Both the position numbers and the translations under genes were made by a program. The notes under the pieces are model-generated. The model was given only the letters and a program-made list of their open reading frames with translations, did no database searches and was not told the origin of the DNA. A stretch of 64,000 bases of DNA from Jannaschia sp. GRR-S6-38 (GTDB lineage: Bacteria; Pseudomonadota; Alphaproteobacteria; Rhodobacterales; Rhodobacteraceae): NCBI RefSeq assembly GCF_029853695.1, contig NZ_CP122537.1, positions 186,001 through 250,000 on the forward strand, read 5' to 3'. Shown here piece by piece: positions 25,035 to 34,758 of this stretch. Position 1 is the first letter of the stretch. The number at the start of each line of letters is the position of its first letter.

Positions 25035-25498
25035 TGGAGCTCCGCTGCCCCGGGGGTGAGGAGCTGCGCGCGCTCTACGCCGCGGCCTTCCCGGACGAGG
25101 ACCTGACCGGGCTCGTGGCCGCGCTGGCCGCCGATCCCGCGGTCCGCCATGTCTGCGACGGCGCGCTCGAAGCGCATGCGGCGCTGACGCCCTGCCGCGT
25201 GGGCGACGCGCCGGTCTGGCTGCTGGGCCCCGTCGCCGTCGCGCCCGAGAGGCAAGGCCGTGGCCGGGGCCGCGTGCTGGTCACTGCTGCGCTGGCGGCC
25301 GTTCGGCCCGATCCGGTCTGCGTGCTGGGCGATCCGGGGTTCTACGGGCGGTTCGGCTTCACGCGGGAGGACGCGGTCGCCCCGCCCTACGCATTGCCCG
25401 AGGAATGGGCGCCCGCCTGGCAGGCGATCCGGACCGGGGCCCTGTCGGGCAAGCTGCGCGTGCCGGCGGTCTGGCGCGACTCGGCGCTCTGGCGCTAG
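25034..25498 (+). CDS. GNAT-family N-acetyltransferase (YhbS-like)
   Basis: A 154-residue acetyltransferase. The acetyl-CoA site is VWLLGPVAVAPERQGRGRGRVL, the usual V-P-Q/R-x-x-G-x-G/A motif, and the C-terminal part has VLGDPGFYGRFGF as in YhbS-type proteins. The ATG overlaps the amidohydrolase TGA by one base. The TAG shares CTAG (25495-25498) with the convergent amidotransferase gene. Confidence 0.86.
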   Translation: MELRCPGGEELRALYAAAFPDEDLTGLVAALAADPAVRHVCDGALEAHAALTPCRVGDAPVWLLGPVAVAPERQGRGRGRVLVTAALAAVRPDPVCVLGDPGFYGRFGFTREDAVAPPYALPEEWAPAWQAIRTGALSGKLRVPAVWRDSALWR

Positions 25499-26271
25499 CC
25501 GGCCTTCGCCATCGGCGTGGCCACGCGGCCCGCCTTCCACGCCCGGCAGGCGGCGCCGAACGCTTCGAAAAGGGGGCGCGACACCGGGTCGTCGGCGGCC
25601 TTGTATTCCGGGTGCCATTGCACCGCCATCGCGAAGCCCGGCGCGCCGTCGACATAGATCGCCTCCGGCGTGCCGTCCGGCGCGCGCCCGTCGATCACGA
25701 TGCGCGGCCCGGCCTCGTCGATGCCCTGCCCGTGCAGCGTGTTGGTCATCACCGTCTCCGCCCCCAGAAGCCGCGCAAAGGGCCCGCCCGGCGTCAGATG
25801 CACCTCGTGGCGCAGCGCGAATTTCTCCTCGATGGTGCCGTCCGGCGGCATCCGGTGGTTCATCCGGCCCGGCAGGTCGCGGATCTCGGGATGCAGAGTC
25901 GAGCCCATGGCGACCGCCAGCTCCTGGAACCCGCGGCAGAGCCCGAGGATGGGCTGCCCCCGCGCGACGCAGGCCCGGATCAGCGGCAGGGCCACCGCGT
26001 CGCGCTTGCGATCGAAGGCGCCATGCGCCTCGGTCTCGGCATGGCCGTATTCCTCGGGATGGACGTTGGGCCGCCCGCCGGTGAACAGGAAGCCGTCGAA
26101 TACCTCCAGCAGCTCCTCGATGCGGCTGGCGTCGGGACAGGCGGGAAAGGTCAGCGCGATCGCGTCCGAGACATGCGCCACGGCATCGGTGTTCATCGTC
26201 CCGTTGGCATGGGCCGGGTACTGATCGTTGATCAGGTAGCTGTTCGAGATGATGCCGACGAGCGGGCGCAT
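25495..26271 (-). CDS. Gamma-glutamyl-GABA hydrolase family (class I amidotransferase, PuuD-like)
   Basis: A 258-residue peptidase C26/GATase1 protein. The nucleophile is Cys112 in GLCRGFQELAV, and the His-Glu partners are in VQWHPEYKA near the C terminus. FTGGRPNVHPEEYG forms the usual oxyanion strand. PuuD-type enzymes hydrolyse gamma-glutamyl-GABA in putrescine breakdown, but the family is broad and no puu genes are near. The ATG at 26271 matches the family start MRPLVGI; the frame is open upstream. It is an intact enzyme. Confidence 0.85.
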   Translation of the reverse strand: MRPLVGIISNSYLINDQYPAHANGTMNTDAVAHVSDAIALTFPACPDASRIEELLEVFDGFLFTGGRPNVHPEEYGHAETEAHGAFDRKRDAVALPLIRACVARGQPILGLCRGFQELAVAMGSTLHPEIRDLPGRMNHRMPPDGTIEEKFALRHEVHLTPGGPFARLLGAETVMTNTLHGQGIDEAGPRIVIDGRAPDGTPEAIYVDGAPGFAMAVQWHPEYKAADDPVSRPLFEAFGAACRAWKAGRVATPMAKAG

Positions 26272-26369
26272 GACGATCCTTTCGTTTGACGCGAACGAAT
26301 ACCGGGCCGCGGGCGCCACGAAAACCCCCGCTTGCGCAGGGTCGCGGCTGCGCGGGCGCAGGTCTGCGC

Positions 26370-26795
26370 TCAGGCCTCGCCGTCCAACCCGGCCGCCGCG
26401 ATCCCGGCCATCCCGGCCTCGGCATCATTGTCGGAGGTGTCGCCGGTCACGCCCACCGCGCCGATTACGACCCCATCCGCGCGAACCAGCAGCCCGCCCG
26501 GCACCGGCACGACCTGCCCGCCGAAGACGCCGTTCACCGCGGACATGAAATAGGCCTGGGCCTCGGCCCGCGCCATTTGCGCCTGCCCCGCCATGCCCAG
26601 CATCACCGCGCCATAGGCCTTGCCCTGCGCGATCGCGAAGCGCCCGGGCGAGGCGCCGTCGGCCCGCGCGAAGGCCTTCGGGTGCCCGCCCGCGTCCAGC
26701 ACGATGACGGAGAGCGGCTTCAGCCCCATCGCGGCGCCCTTGGCGAGCGTGGCGTCGATGATGGTGCGCGCCTGGTCGTGAGTGATCTCGGTCAT
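26370..26795 (-). CDS. GlcG/HbpS-type heme-binding-like protein
   Basis: A 141-residue protein of the GlcG/HbpS (former DUF336) family: SVIVLDAGGHPKAFARADGA in the first half, and GGLLVRADGVVIGAVGVTGDTSDNDA in the second, the conserved ligand loop. In enterobacteria the namesake lies in the glycolate operon with malate synthase G. Here malate synthase is two genes upstream on the same strand, so a link with glycolate/glyoxylate use is plausible. Its biochemical role is unknown. Confidence 0.87.
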   Translation of the reverse strand: MTEITHDQARTIIDATLAKGAAMGLKPLSVIVLDAGGHPKAFARADGASPGRFAIAQGKAYGAVMLGMAGQAQMARAEAQAYFMSAVNGVFGGQVVPVPGGLLVRADGVVIGAVGVTGDTSDNDAEAGMAGIAAAGLDGEA

Positions 26796-26812
26796 GGCGG
26801 GTCCTTTCGGAG

Positions 26813-27253
26813 TTACCAGCGGCGGGTTCGGTTCAGATAGGCCTCCGCCTCGGGGCCGAAGGCCGCGCGCAGCGCCGCCTCCTCACCCAGGACGAAGCGG
26901 CGGGTGATGACGAGCAGGAAGGGCAGCACCAGAAGTACCGCCAGCAGCGATTGTAGCAGGACCCCCGTGCCGGCCAGCGCCAGCGCCATGCCGGTGTAGA
27001 TCGGGTTGCGGTTCAGTCGGAACGGCCCCTCGACGATCAGGCGGCGCGGCACTTCGCGCGGCTCGATGCTGGTGGATTTGCGCCAGAACCACCAGGCCGA
27101 CCACGCGATCAGCACCAGCCCCGCCGCGATCAGCGCCCAGCCCAGCGGGGCCGCGCGCGGCGCGGGCCCGGGCAGGAGCGACAGGGCGAACTGGGCGGCG
27201 AAACAGCCCGCCGCCCAGACCGGGGGGATGTCGGGAAAATCCCGGACCGACAT
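26813..27253 (-). CDS. Isoprenylcysteine carboxyl methyltransferase (ICMT)-family membrane protein
   Basis: A 146-residue protein with about four membrane helices. The SAM-binding C-terminal motif of ICMT/PEMT-like proteins is present: GPFRLNRNPIYTGMALALAGTG, followed by ITRRFVLGEEAALRAAFGPEAEAYLNRTRRW. Bacterial members methylate lipids or small molecules of mostly unknown identity. The ATG overlaps the malate synthase stop (TGATG). Confidence 0.86.
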   Translation of the reverse strand: MSVRDFPDIPPVWAAGCFAAQFALSLLPGPAPRAAPLGWALIAAGLVLIAWSAWWFWRKSTSIEPREVPRRLIVEGPFRLNRNPIYTGMALALAGTGVLLQSLLAVLLVLPFLLVITRRFVLGEEAALRAAFGPEAEAYLNRTRRW

Positions 27254-29475
27254 CAGCCGGCCTTCAGCTCCAGCCGGCGACGGTGCAGGACCGGCTCGGT
27301 ATAGCCCGAGGGCTGCACCCGTCCCTCGAAGACCAGGTCCTGCGCCGCCTTGTAGGCCACGCCGTCGAAGCCCGGCGCCATCGGCGTGTAGCTCGGGTCG
27401 CCGGCGTTCTGCGCATCGACCTTGGCGGCCATCTTGCGCATCCCGGCCTCGACCTGGTCCTTCGACACCACCCCGTGATGCAGCCAGTTGGCCAGCGCCT
27501 GGCTGGAGATCCGGCAGGTCGCGCGGTCCTCCATCAGGCCCACATCGTGGATATCGGGCACCTTCGAGCAGCCGACCCCTTGGTCGACCCAGCGCACCAC
27601 GTAGCCCAGGATGCCCTGGGCGTTATTCTCGATCTCGCGCGTGACCTCGTCATCCGAGAGGTTGCGCCCCTCCATCACCGGGATGGTCAGCAGGTCCTTC
27701 AGCGTGCCGCGCGGCCCGCCGGCGGCCAGCGCGTCCTGGCGCGCCAGCACGTCGACCTTGTGGTAATGCGTGGCATGCAGCGTCGCCGCCGTCGGCGACG
27801 GCACCCAGGCGCAGGTCGCGCCGGCCTCCGGATGGCCGATCTTCTCCTTCAGCATCGCGGCCATCAGGTCGGGCATGGCCCACATGCCCTTGCCGATCTG
27901 CGCCCGGCCCTTCAGCCCGCAGGCCAGCCCGATATCGACGTTGCGATCCTCGTAGGCGGCGATCCAGGGCGTCGATTTCATCTCGCCCTTGGGCAGCATC
28001 GGCCCGGCTTCCATCGAGGTGTGGATCTCATCACCGGTGCGGTCGAGGAAGCCCGTATTGATGAAGGCCACCCGCGCTCGCGCGGCGCGGATGCATTCCT
28101 TCAGATTGGCCGAGGTGCGCCGCTCCTCGTCCATGATGCCCAGCTTGACGGTGTTCGCGGGCAGGCCCAGCAGCGCCTCGACCCGGGTGAAGATCTCGTC
28201 GGCGAAGGCCACCTCGGCGGGCCCGTGCATCTTGGGCTTCACGACATAGACCGAGCCATGGACCGAGTTGCGCGGCCCGTCCGTCTTCCGGAGGTCGTGC
28301 ATCGCGATCAGCGTCGTGATCGCCGCGTCCATCAGCCCCTCGGGGATCTCCGCACCGTCCGCCATCAGGATCGCCGGATTGGTCATCAGGTGGCCCACGT
28401 TGCGCACCAGCATCAGCGCCCGGCCCTTGACCGTGATCACCTCGCCCCCCGGCGTGTTGAACTCCATGTCGGGGTTCAGCTTGCGGGTGAAGCTGCGCCC
28501 GCTCTTCGTCACCTCCTCGGACAGGTCGCCGCGCATCAGGCCCAGCCAGTTGCGATAGGCCAGGACCTTATCCTCGGCATCGACGCAGGCGACCGAATCC
28601 TCGCAATCCATGATCGCGGAGACGGCGGATTCCAGGTGCAGCGCGTCCAGTCCCATCGCGTCGTCGCGGCCGATATCGCCGTCCCGCGTGATGACCGGCA
28701 CGATGCCCAGCCCGTGATGGACCAGCAGGATGCGGACCGTGTCGCCATCGGTCACCCAGCCGCGGAAGGCGCCCGGCTCGGCCAGGTCGACCTCCATGCC
28801 CACGGGCGGGGCCGATTGCAGGCCCGGCTCCTCCCAGACGGTGGTGTTCGCCTGCCGCCAGTCCTGGTCGTTCAGGATCACCGCCTTGAGCTGGCCGTCG
28901 CGCAGGCGCAGCCCCACCACATCCGCCCAGGAGCCGGCGTGGAGCGGCACCGCCTGGTCGAGGAATTCCTTGGCCCGCGCGATCACCCGCTGGCCGCGCG
29001 CCGGGTCGTAGCCCTTGCCCGCCGGCAGGTCGCCCAGCGCGTCGGTGCCGTAGAGCGCGTCGAAGAGGTTGCCCCAGCGCGCATTCGCGGCGTTCAGCGC
29101 GTAGCGCGCATTGGTGATCGGCACGACGAGCTGCGGGCCGGGCGTCGACGCGATCTCGGGGTCGACGTTCTCGGTGGTGATGGTGAAGTCGGGGCCCTCG
29201 GGCACGAGATAGCCGATCTTCTCCAGGAAGGCGCGGTAGGCTTCGGCGTCATGCGGCTGGCCCGCGCGCGCCTTGTGCCAATCGTCGATCTTCGCCTGGA
29301 TCGCCGCGCGCTCGGCCAGGAAGGCCGCGTTCTTCGGGGCCAGGTCGCCCGCCAGTGCCGCGAAGCCGGCCCAGAAGTCATCCGCCTCGATGCCGGTGCC
29401 CGGCAGCGCCTCGTTTTCGATGAACTCGGCCAGTTCCTCGGCGACCTGAAGGCCGTAACGTTCCGTGCGCGACAT
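27253..29475 (-). CDS. glcB: Malate synthase G
   Basis: A 740-residue enzyme condensing glyoxylate with acetyl-CoA to malate. It has the G-isoform length (about 720-740) and motifs such as [45 protein letters not shown] and [16 protein letters not shown]. Two adjacent ATGs exist at 29478 and 29475. The second is better spaced from GGGAGG and gives MSRTERYG, matching the family start. It serves the glyoxylate route or glycolate use, and the aceA partner is not in the window. Confidence 0.95.
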   Translation of the reverse strand: MSRTERYGLQVAEELAEFIENEALPGTGIEADDFWAGFAALAGDLAPKNAAFLAERAAIQAKIDDWHKARAGQPHDAEAYRAFLEKIGYLVPEGPDFTITTENVDPEIASTPGPQLVVPITNARYALNAANARWGNLFDALYGTDALGDLPAGKGYDPARGQRVIARAKEFLDQAVPLHAGSWADVVGLRLRDGQLKAVILNDQDWRQANTTVWEEPGLQSAPPVGMEVDLAEPGAFRGWVTDGDTVRILLVHHGLGIVPVITRDGDIGRDDAMGLDALHLESAVSAIMDCEDSVACVDAEDKVLAYRNWLGLMRGDLSEEVTKSGRSFTRKLNPDMEFNTPGGEVITVKGRALMLVRNVGHLMTNPAILMADGAEIPEGLMDAAITTLIAMHDLRKTDGPRNSVHGSVYVVKPKMHGPAEVAFADEIFTRVEALLGLPANTVKLGIMDEERRTSANLKECIRAARARVAFINTGFLDRTGDEIHTSMEAGPMLPKGEMKSTPWIAAYEDRNVDIGLACGLKGRAQIGKGMWAMPDLMAAMLKEKIGHPEAGATCAWVPSPTAATLHATHYHKVDVLARQDALAAGGPRGTLKDLLTIPVMEGRNLSDDEVTREIENNAQGILGYVVRWVDQGVGCSKVPDIHDVGLMEDRATCRISSQALANWLHHGVVSKDQVEAGMRKMAAKVDAQNAGDPSYTPMAPGFDGVAYKAAQDLVFEGRVQPSGYTEPVLHRRRLELKAG

Positions 29476-29548
29476 CATGTCCCTCCCTCTGCTGCCGGGG
29501 AGCTAGCGCAAGTTTGACGCCGCGACAATCAAGATTGGTTAGAAAATC

Positions 29549-29689
29549 TTACCGCTTTCGCCGACAGGCGTCCGAGCAGTATTTCACCTCGTCCCAGACC
29601 TTCGCCCATTTCTTGCGCCAGGCGAAGGGCCGCCCGCAGGCGGCGCAGGTCTTCTGCGGCAGGTCGCTCTTGCGGGTCATTCGGGCCAT
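29549..29689 (-). CDS. DUF2256 zinc-ribbon protein
   Basis: A 46-residue protein with two cysteine pairs: [16 protein letters not shown] and [11 protein letters not shown], enough to bind one zinc. DUF2256 proteins are commonly encoded beside photolyase or cryptochrome-like genes, as here. Starts are possible at 29689 (MARMTRKSD) and 29680 (MTRKSD, ATGA overlap with the upstream stop); the longer form resembles relatives. Function unknown. Confidence 0.78.
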   Translation of the reverse strand: MARMTRKSDLPQKTCAACGRPFAWRKKWAKVWDEVKYCSDACRRKR

Positions 29690-30636
29690 GGCAGGTCCAT
29701 CTCGATCTGGCGCGCGTCGGCGCGGCGGGGCTTCGGTTCCGGCCGGCCCAGGCGCATGGCCAGGTCGCGGGCGGAGCCTTGGAAGATGGGACAGGCGCGC
29801 CGCCGGGCAAGCCCGGCCCGCGCGGCCCGCAGCGCATCGGCCCCGCCGGACGGCGCCCCGCGCGCCAGCCGCGCGAGCAGGCGCCCCGGATCCGCATTCG
29901 TCAGGCCCGCGGCATCCTGCATCGCCAGCCAGAACGGCGCGGAGTCGAACCCGGTCGAGAGCCGCGCCAGATGCGTCCCTGCGCGCCGCCATTCGATCCC
30001 CTGGACATGCACGGCCAGCGCCTGCGCCAGCTCCGCCGCGCCCGGCGCGAAGACCCCGCTCGCTCGGGCCCGCCGCATAGCCGCATCGACGATACTCCAG
30101 CCCGTTCGCCCCGCCGCCCAGGCCGCGAAACCCGCGTCATCCGCGGATGCGGGCGCCGCGACCCCGAGCAGCGGCCGGCTGTCCAGCGCATGGGCACCCG
30201 CCAACGCCGCCAACCTCGCGCGCCCGCGGACGGGCACGCAGCCCCAGGCCCGGTGCGCCGCCATCCGGGCCGCGTCGCCGCGCGCCGCCGCCAGCGCCGC
30301 CGCCCCACCCCGCTGCCGCCGCGGGCAGGGGTCGAAGCCCAGGCCCAGCGCCGCCGCCTCGGGGATCGACCCCGGCGCGGCATCGGGCGCGGCCCGGATG
30401 GCCGCGATCACCTCGGCTTCCGGACCCCGCCGCACGACCAGCGGCACGCCGCGCGCGTCCAGCCCCGCGCGCAGCTCGACCAGCCATTCGGCCACGAAGC
30501 GCCATTGCCGCGCCGAGGCCTCGGGCCGGGCCCAGCGCGCGGGCTCCACCGCGAAGACGGCCACGGCCGGCCCGCGCGGCCGCGCCGGCAGGCGCAAGGC
30601 GTGGTTCAGCGACAGGATGGAGACGGGCGGCGCCAT
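29677..30636 (-). CDS. Diverged photolyase/cryptochrome-like protein
   Basis: A protein of about 319 residues, shorter than photolyases (450-520). The N-terminal Rossmann part keeps the family pattern: [29 protein letters not shown] and [18 protein letters not shown]. The C-terminal helical part has [16 protein letters not shown] and [18 protein letters not shown], in place of the usual FAD-site TGYPFVDA and N-x-R-M blocks. The FAD-binding histidines and the W triad are not evident, so cofactor binding is uncertain. Start unclear: the ATG at 30636 was chosen, and an upstream ATG at 30711 is also in frame. Confidence 0.62.
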   Translation of the reverse strand: MAPPVSILSLNHALRLPARPRGPAVAVFAVEPARWARPEASARQWRFVAEWLVELRAGLDARGVPLVVRRGPEAEVIAAIRAAPDAAPGSIPEAAALGLGFDPCPRRQRGGAAALAAARGDAARMAAHRAWGCVPVRGRARLAALAGAHALDSRPLLGVAAPASADDAGFAAWAAGRTGWSIVDAAMRRARASGVFAPGAAELAQALAVHVQGIEWRRAGTHLARLSTGFDSAPFWLAMQDAAGLTNADPGRLLARLARGAPSGGADALRAARAGLARRRACPIFQGSARDLAMRLGRPEPKPRRADARQIEMDLPWPE

Positions 30637-30742
30637 CCTGCCTTGGAACAGAATGCGAACACCGCTGTCCAGCCCGCGCATCCGGCCGGGGGTGGCGCCG
30701 GCGCCATGCACGTCCTAGCTCTGCCATGCAAAGGAGACCTTC

Positions 30743-33283
30743 ATGCGCGACGCCGCCCCCACCGCCCCGCAGCCGAAATACCTCGCCGACTACGCGCCGC
30801 CGCCGGTCACGGTCACGCATGTCGACCTGCATTTCCGCCTCGACCCGCTGGCCACCCGCATCCGCGCGCGCCTGACCTGCGAGCGGCGCGAGCCGGGTGA
30901 GATGGTGCTGGACGGCGAGCAGCTCAAGCTGATCTCGATTGCGATGGACGGCGCGGCGCTGGATCCGTCGCGCTACACGCTGACCGACACCGCCCTCACG
31001 CTGCACGACGCGCCCGACCGCTTCATCCTCGAGACCGAGGCCGAGATCGCGCCCGAGACCAATAAGGCGCTGGAAGGGCTCTATATGTCGGGCGGCATGT
31101 ATTGCACGCAATGCGAGGCCGAGGGCTTCCGCCGAATCACCTGGATGCTGGACCGACCGGACGTGATGGCGACCTACGATGTCGAGATCGAAGCCGACCT
31201 GCCCGTGCGCCTGTCCAATGGCGACGAGGTCGCGCCCGGCAAGTGGCACGACCCCTGGCTCAAGCCCACATACCTGTTTGCGCTGGTCGCCGGGAACCTG
31301 GTCGCCACCTCGGACCGGTTCACCACGGTGGAGGGCCGCGAGGTCGCGCTGAACGTCTGGGTCCGGCCCGGCGACGAGGGGCGCACGGGCTACGCGCTCG
31401 ATGCGCTGAAACGGTCGATGCTCTGGGACGAGCGCGTCTACGGGCGCGCCTACGACTTGTCCGTCTTCAACATCGTGGCGGTCGACGACTTCAACATGGG
31501 CGCGATGGAGAACAAGGGGCTGAACATCTTCAACTCCCGCTACGTGCTCGCCTCGCCGGAAACCGCGACCGACTCCGACTACGCCAATATCGAGCGCATC
31601 GTCGCGCACGAGTATTTCCACAACTGGACCGGCAACCGCATCACCTGCCGCGACTGGTTCCAGCTCTGCCTCAAGGAGGGCCTGACCGTCTTCCGCGACC
31701 AGCAGTTCATGCAGGACGAACGCTCCGCCGCCGTGCAACGGATCGGCGACGTGCTGACCCTGCGCGCCCGGCAGTTCCGCGAGGATGCCGGCCCCCTCGC
31801 CCATCCGGTCCGGCCCGAGAGCTTCGTGGAGATCAACAACTTCTACACCGCCACCGTCTACGAGAAGGGCGCCGAGGTGATCGGCATGCTGCGCCGGCTG
31901 GTCGGGCCCGAGGGCTATGCCGCCGGCTGCGCGCTCTATTTCGAGCGTCACGACGGCGAGGCCTGCACCATCGAGGATTGGCTCGACTGCTTCGCCGAGG
32001 CGACGGGCCGCGACCTGTCGCAGTTCAAGCTGTGGTATTCGCAGGCCGGAACGCCCGTCGTCACCGTTCGCGAGGACTTCAAGAATGGCCGCTACAGAAT
32101 TGACCTGAAACAGGAAACGCCGCAGACGCCGGACCAGCCCAACAAGGCGCCGCTGGTGATCCCGCTGGCCTTCGGCCTGCTGGGCCGCGACGGGCGCGAG
32201 ATCCAGGCGACGCGCATCCACGCCCTCGACACCGCGACGGACCGGCTGGAATTCGACCTCGACGAGAAGCCCATCCTGTCGATGCTGCGCGGCTTCTCCG
32301 CCCCGGTCATCCTGCAGCACGACCAGACCGATGCCGACCGGCTGATCCTTCTGGCGCATGACACCGACCCGTTCATCCGTTGGGAAGCCGGGCGGATGCT
32401 GTCGAAGTCGCGTCTGATGGCCGCGGTGACAGATGGCGCGGGCTTCGACGCGGGCTGGCTCGACGCGCTGCACAGGCTGGCCACCGACGAGGCCGCCGAT
32501 CCGGCCTTCCGCGCGCTCGCGCTCGCGCTGCCCTCCGAGGACGACCTCGCCGGATCGCTGCACGCGGCCTCCGTGGTGCCCGACCCCGACCGCATCCACG
32601 CGGCGCGCAAATCGGCCCAGCGCGCCATCGCCGACCGTCTGGCGGACGACCTGCCCGCCCTGCGCGCGGCCATGGCCGTGCCCGGCCCCTACGATCCGCG
32701 CGCCGCGGATGCCGGAAAGCGCGCGCTCGGCGCGACGCTTCTGCGGCTCCAGACCCTGCGCGACGGCGGCGACGCGGCCCGCGCGGCCTATGCGGCGGCC
32801 GACAACATGACCGACCGCATGGCCGCCTTCACCTGCCTGCTCGAGGCGCGCGACACCTCCGTCGCCGCCGCGTTCGAACAAGACTGGAAGCACGACCGCC
32901 TGGTGATGGACAAATGGTTCATGGCGCAGGTCGCCCATGCCGATCCGTCCGAGGCGGTCGCGCAGGCCGAGGCGCTGACCCAGCGCGCGGATTTCGACGC
33001 GTCGAACCCGAACCGCTTCCGCGCCGTGCTGGGCGGGCTGTCCGCGGGCAACCCGGCGGGCTTCCACCGCGCCGACGGGGCGGGCTACGCGCTACTTGCC
33101 GATTGGCTGATCACGCTGGATGCCAGCAACCCGCAGACCGCCGCGCGCATGTCCGCCGCCTTCGAGACCTGGCGCCGCTACGATGCCGACCGGCAGACGC
33201 TGATGCGCGCCGCGCTGGAGCGGATGCGCGACGCCGCCTCCAGCCGCGACCTGCGCGAGATGACGGACCGGATGCTGGGCTGA
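30743..33283 (+). CDS. pepN: Aminopeptidase N
   Basis: An 846-residue M1 zinc aminopeptidase. The substrate motif GAMEN is at residues 253-257, and zinc motif HEYFH at 289-293 is followed by WTGNRIT and the downstream Glu in LCLKEGLTVFRDQ. Length is close to E. coli PepN (870). The DUF3458 and C-terminal ARM-like domains are present. It is cytoplasmic, trimming N-terminal residues from peptides. AAGGAG lies six bases before the ATG. It is divergent from the photolyase-like gene. Confidence 0.96.
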   Translation: MRDAAPTAPQPKYLADYAPPPVTVTHVDLHFRLDPLATRIRARLTCERREPGEMVLDGEQLKLISIAMDGAALDPSRYTLTDTALTLHDAPDRFILETEAEIAPETNKALEGLYMSGGMYCTQCEAEGFRRITWMLDRPDVMATYDVEIEADLPVRLSNGDEVAPGKWHDPWLKPTYLFALVAGNLVATSDRFTTVEGREVALNVWVRPGDEGRTGYALDALKRSMLWDERVYGRAYDLSVFNIVAVDDFNMGAMENKGLNIFNSRYVLASPETATDSDYANIERIVAHEYFHNWTGNRITCRDWFQLCLKEGLTVFRDQQFMQDERSAAVQRIGDVLTLRARQFREDAGPLAHPVRPESFVEINNFYTATVYEKGAEVIGMLRRLVGPEGYAAGCALYFERHDGEACTIEDWLDCFAEATGRDLSQFKLWYSQAGTPVVTVREDFKNGRYRIDLKQETPQTPDQPNKAPLVIPLAFGLLGRDGREIQATRIHALDTATDRLEFDLDEKPILSMLRGFSAPVILQHDQTDADRLILLAHDTDPFIRWEAGRMLSKSRLMAAVTDGAGFDAGWLDALHRLATDEAADPAFRALALALPSEDDLAGSLHAASVVPDPDRIHAARKSAQRAIADRLADDLPALRAAMAVPGPYDPRAADAGKRALGATLLRLQTLRDGGDAARAAYAAADNMTDRMAAFTCLLEARDTSVAAAFEQDWKHDRLVMDKWFMAQVAHADPSEAVAQAEALTQRADFDASNPNRFRAVLGGLSAGNPAGFHRADGAGYALLADWLITLDASNPQTAARMSAAFETWRRYDADRQTLMRAALERMRDAASSRDLREMTDRMLG

Positions 33284-33404
33284 GGCGGCGGCGCTCGGCG
33301 CAAACCCGCCCTCCGCCCGTGCCTGCCCCCGGGGAAGGTGCGAAACGGCTTGTTCCCCGCCGCGCGCGTGGCACTCTCCGCCCCTCATCCCGGGAGGAGA
33401 GAGC

Positions 33405-34703
33405 ATGAGATATCTGACCCTTGCGCCGGCCGTGGCCCTTGGACTGGCCCTGCCTGCCGTCGCGCAGAACCCGATCGACGGGATGCGCCCCGACGCGCCG
33501 GAACTCGCGCCCTACGGCGCGCGGCCGGTCGGCGTGACGACGCAATCCTTCACCGATCCGGACCGCATCGACGTGGTGCGCGCGACCGATGACGCGGCCC
33601 CCACCGCCGACCGCACCATCACGGCCGAGATCTGGTACCCGGCCGCGGAGGGCACCGAACCCGGCACCGACTACACCGCGCTGATGCGCGACGGCGCGAC
33701 CGAGGTGACGCTGACGGGGCGCGCCGCGCGCGAGGCGCAGGCCGCGGGCGGCACCTTCCCGCTGGTCGTCATCAGCCACGGCTATCCCGGCAATCGCTTC
33801 CTGATGAGCCATCTGGGCGAGAACCTCGCCTCCAAGGGCTATGTCGTGGCCTCGCTCGACCATCCGGATTCAATGTACCAGGACATGGGCGTCTTTCCCT
33901 CGACCCTGGTGAACCGGCCGGTGGACCAGGCCTTCATGGTCGACGCTTTGACCGGCTGGGCCGACCACCCGGTCGGTGCGATGATCGACGACGACGCGGT
34001 CGGCATCGTCGGCTACTCGATGGGCGGCTACGGCGCGCTGATCTACGCGGGCGGCGGGCTCTCGCAAGCGGCGATCGAACGGCGGGAGCCCAGCTGGTAC
34101 AATGCCCCGGGCGAACTTTTGGCCCGCAACGCCGCGGGCGCGGACGCACACGCCGCGCTGGCCGATCCGGCGGTGAAGGCGGTGGTCGCCATCGGGCCCT
34201 GGGGCCGCAACCGCGACTTCTGGGATGCCGCGGGGCTGGCCGGGGTCGCGAAGCCGCTGATGATCGTGGCGGGCGGCGTGGACGATGTCAGCTCATACCC
34301 CGCGATCCGGCAGATCTTCGAGGAGACGACCGGCACCGACCGCCTGCTCCTGACCTTCGAGAACGCCAACCACAACGCGGCCGCGCCGATGCCCGCCCCC
34401 GAGGCCGCGTGGCAGGTCTCCGAGGCGACCGGCGAGTACCATTTCGACCATTATGCCGACGCGGTCTGGGACAATGTCCGGATGAACAACATCCTGCAGC
34501 ATTTCGTGACCGCCTTCATGGACTTGAATCTCAAGGGCGAGGCGGAGAAGGCGGAATATCTGGACCTGGTCGAACTGGCCGCCGATGGGGTGATCGACCG
34601 CGCCGAGGACGGGACGGAAGGGCCCGATCACAGCTACTGGAAGGGGTTCGCCGACCGCAGCGCCCACGGGCTGCGCCTGGAGCGGCGCGCGGCGGGGAAG
34701 TAG
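33405..34703 (+). CDS. Secreted alpha/beta hydrolase (dienelactone/PAF-acetylhydrolase-like)
   Basis: A 432-residue protein with a signal peptide (MRYLTLAPAVALGLALPAVAQ). The hydrolase core shows the oxyanion strand PLVVISHGYPGNRF, nucleophile elbow GIVGYSMGGYGAL and, near residue 325, the likely catalytic His in FENANHNAA. The C-terminal 90 residues are helical. It probably acts in the periplasm on an ester substrate; specificity unknown. GGGAGGAG precedes the ATG. A strong hairpin follows the stop. Confidence 0.82.
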   Translation: MRYLTLAPAVALGLALPAVAQNPIDGMRPDAPELAPYGARPVGVTTQSFTDPDRIDVVRATDDAAPTADRTITAEIWYPAAEGTEPGTDYTALMRDGATEVTLTGRAAREAQAAGGTFPLVVISHGYPGNRFLMSHLGENLASKGYVVASLDHPDSMYQDMGVFPSTLVNRPVDQAFMVDALTGWADHPVGAMIDDDAVGIVGYSMGGYGALIYAGGGLSQAAIERREPSWYNAPGELLARNAAGADAHAALADPAVKAVVAIGPWGRNRDFWDAAGLAGVAKPLMIVAGGVDDVSSYPAIRQIFEETTGTDRLLLTFENANHNAAAPMPAPEAAWQVSEATGEYHFDHYADAVWDNVRMNNILQHFVTAFMDLNLKGEAEKAEYLDLVELAADGVIDRAEDGTEGPDHSYWKGFADRSAHGLRLERRAAGK

Positions 34704-34711
34704 ACGCAGGA

Positions 34712-34736
34712 ACGGCCGGGCAATGCGCCCGGCCGT
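34712..34736. terminator. Bidirectional terminator hairpin
   Basis: A perfect 10-bp stem (34712-34721 with 34727-34736) and 5-nt loop lie in the 55 bp between convergent genes. Weak T-richness follows on the plus side. It probably ends both transcripts. Confidence 0.6.
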
Positions 34737-34758
34737 CCCGTCTTCGATCTGGCGCGGA

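Noticed and set aside
27283..29517. Plus-strand open frame of about 744 codons opposite malate synthase
   Set aside because: It spans the entire antisense of glcB, with a composition typical of antisense frames in high-GC DNA and no recognisable domain.
30137..33067. Minus-strand open frame of about 976 codons opposite pepN
   Set aside because: It is antisense to a clearly coding pepN with intact HEYFH and GAMEN motifs, and its translation has no domain.
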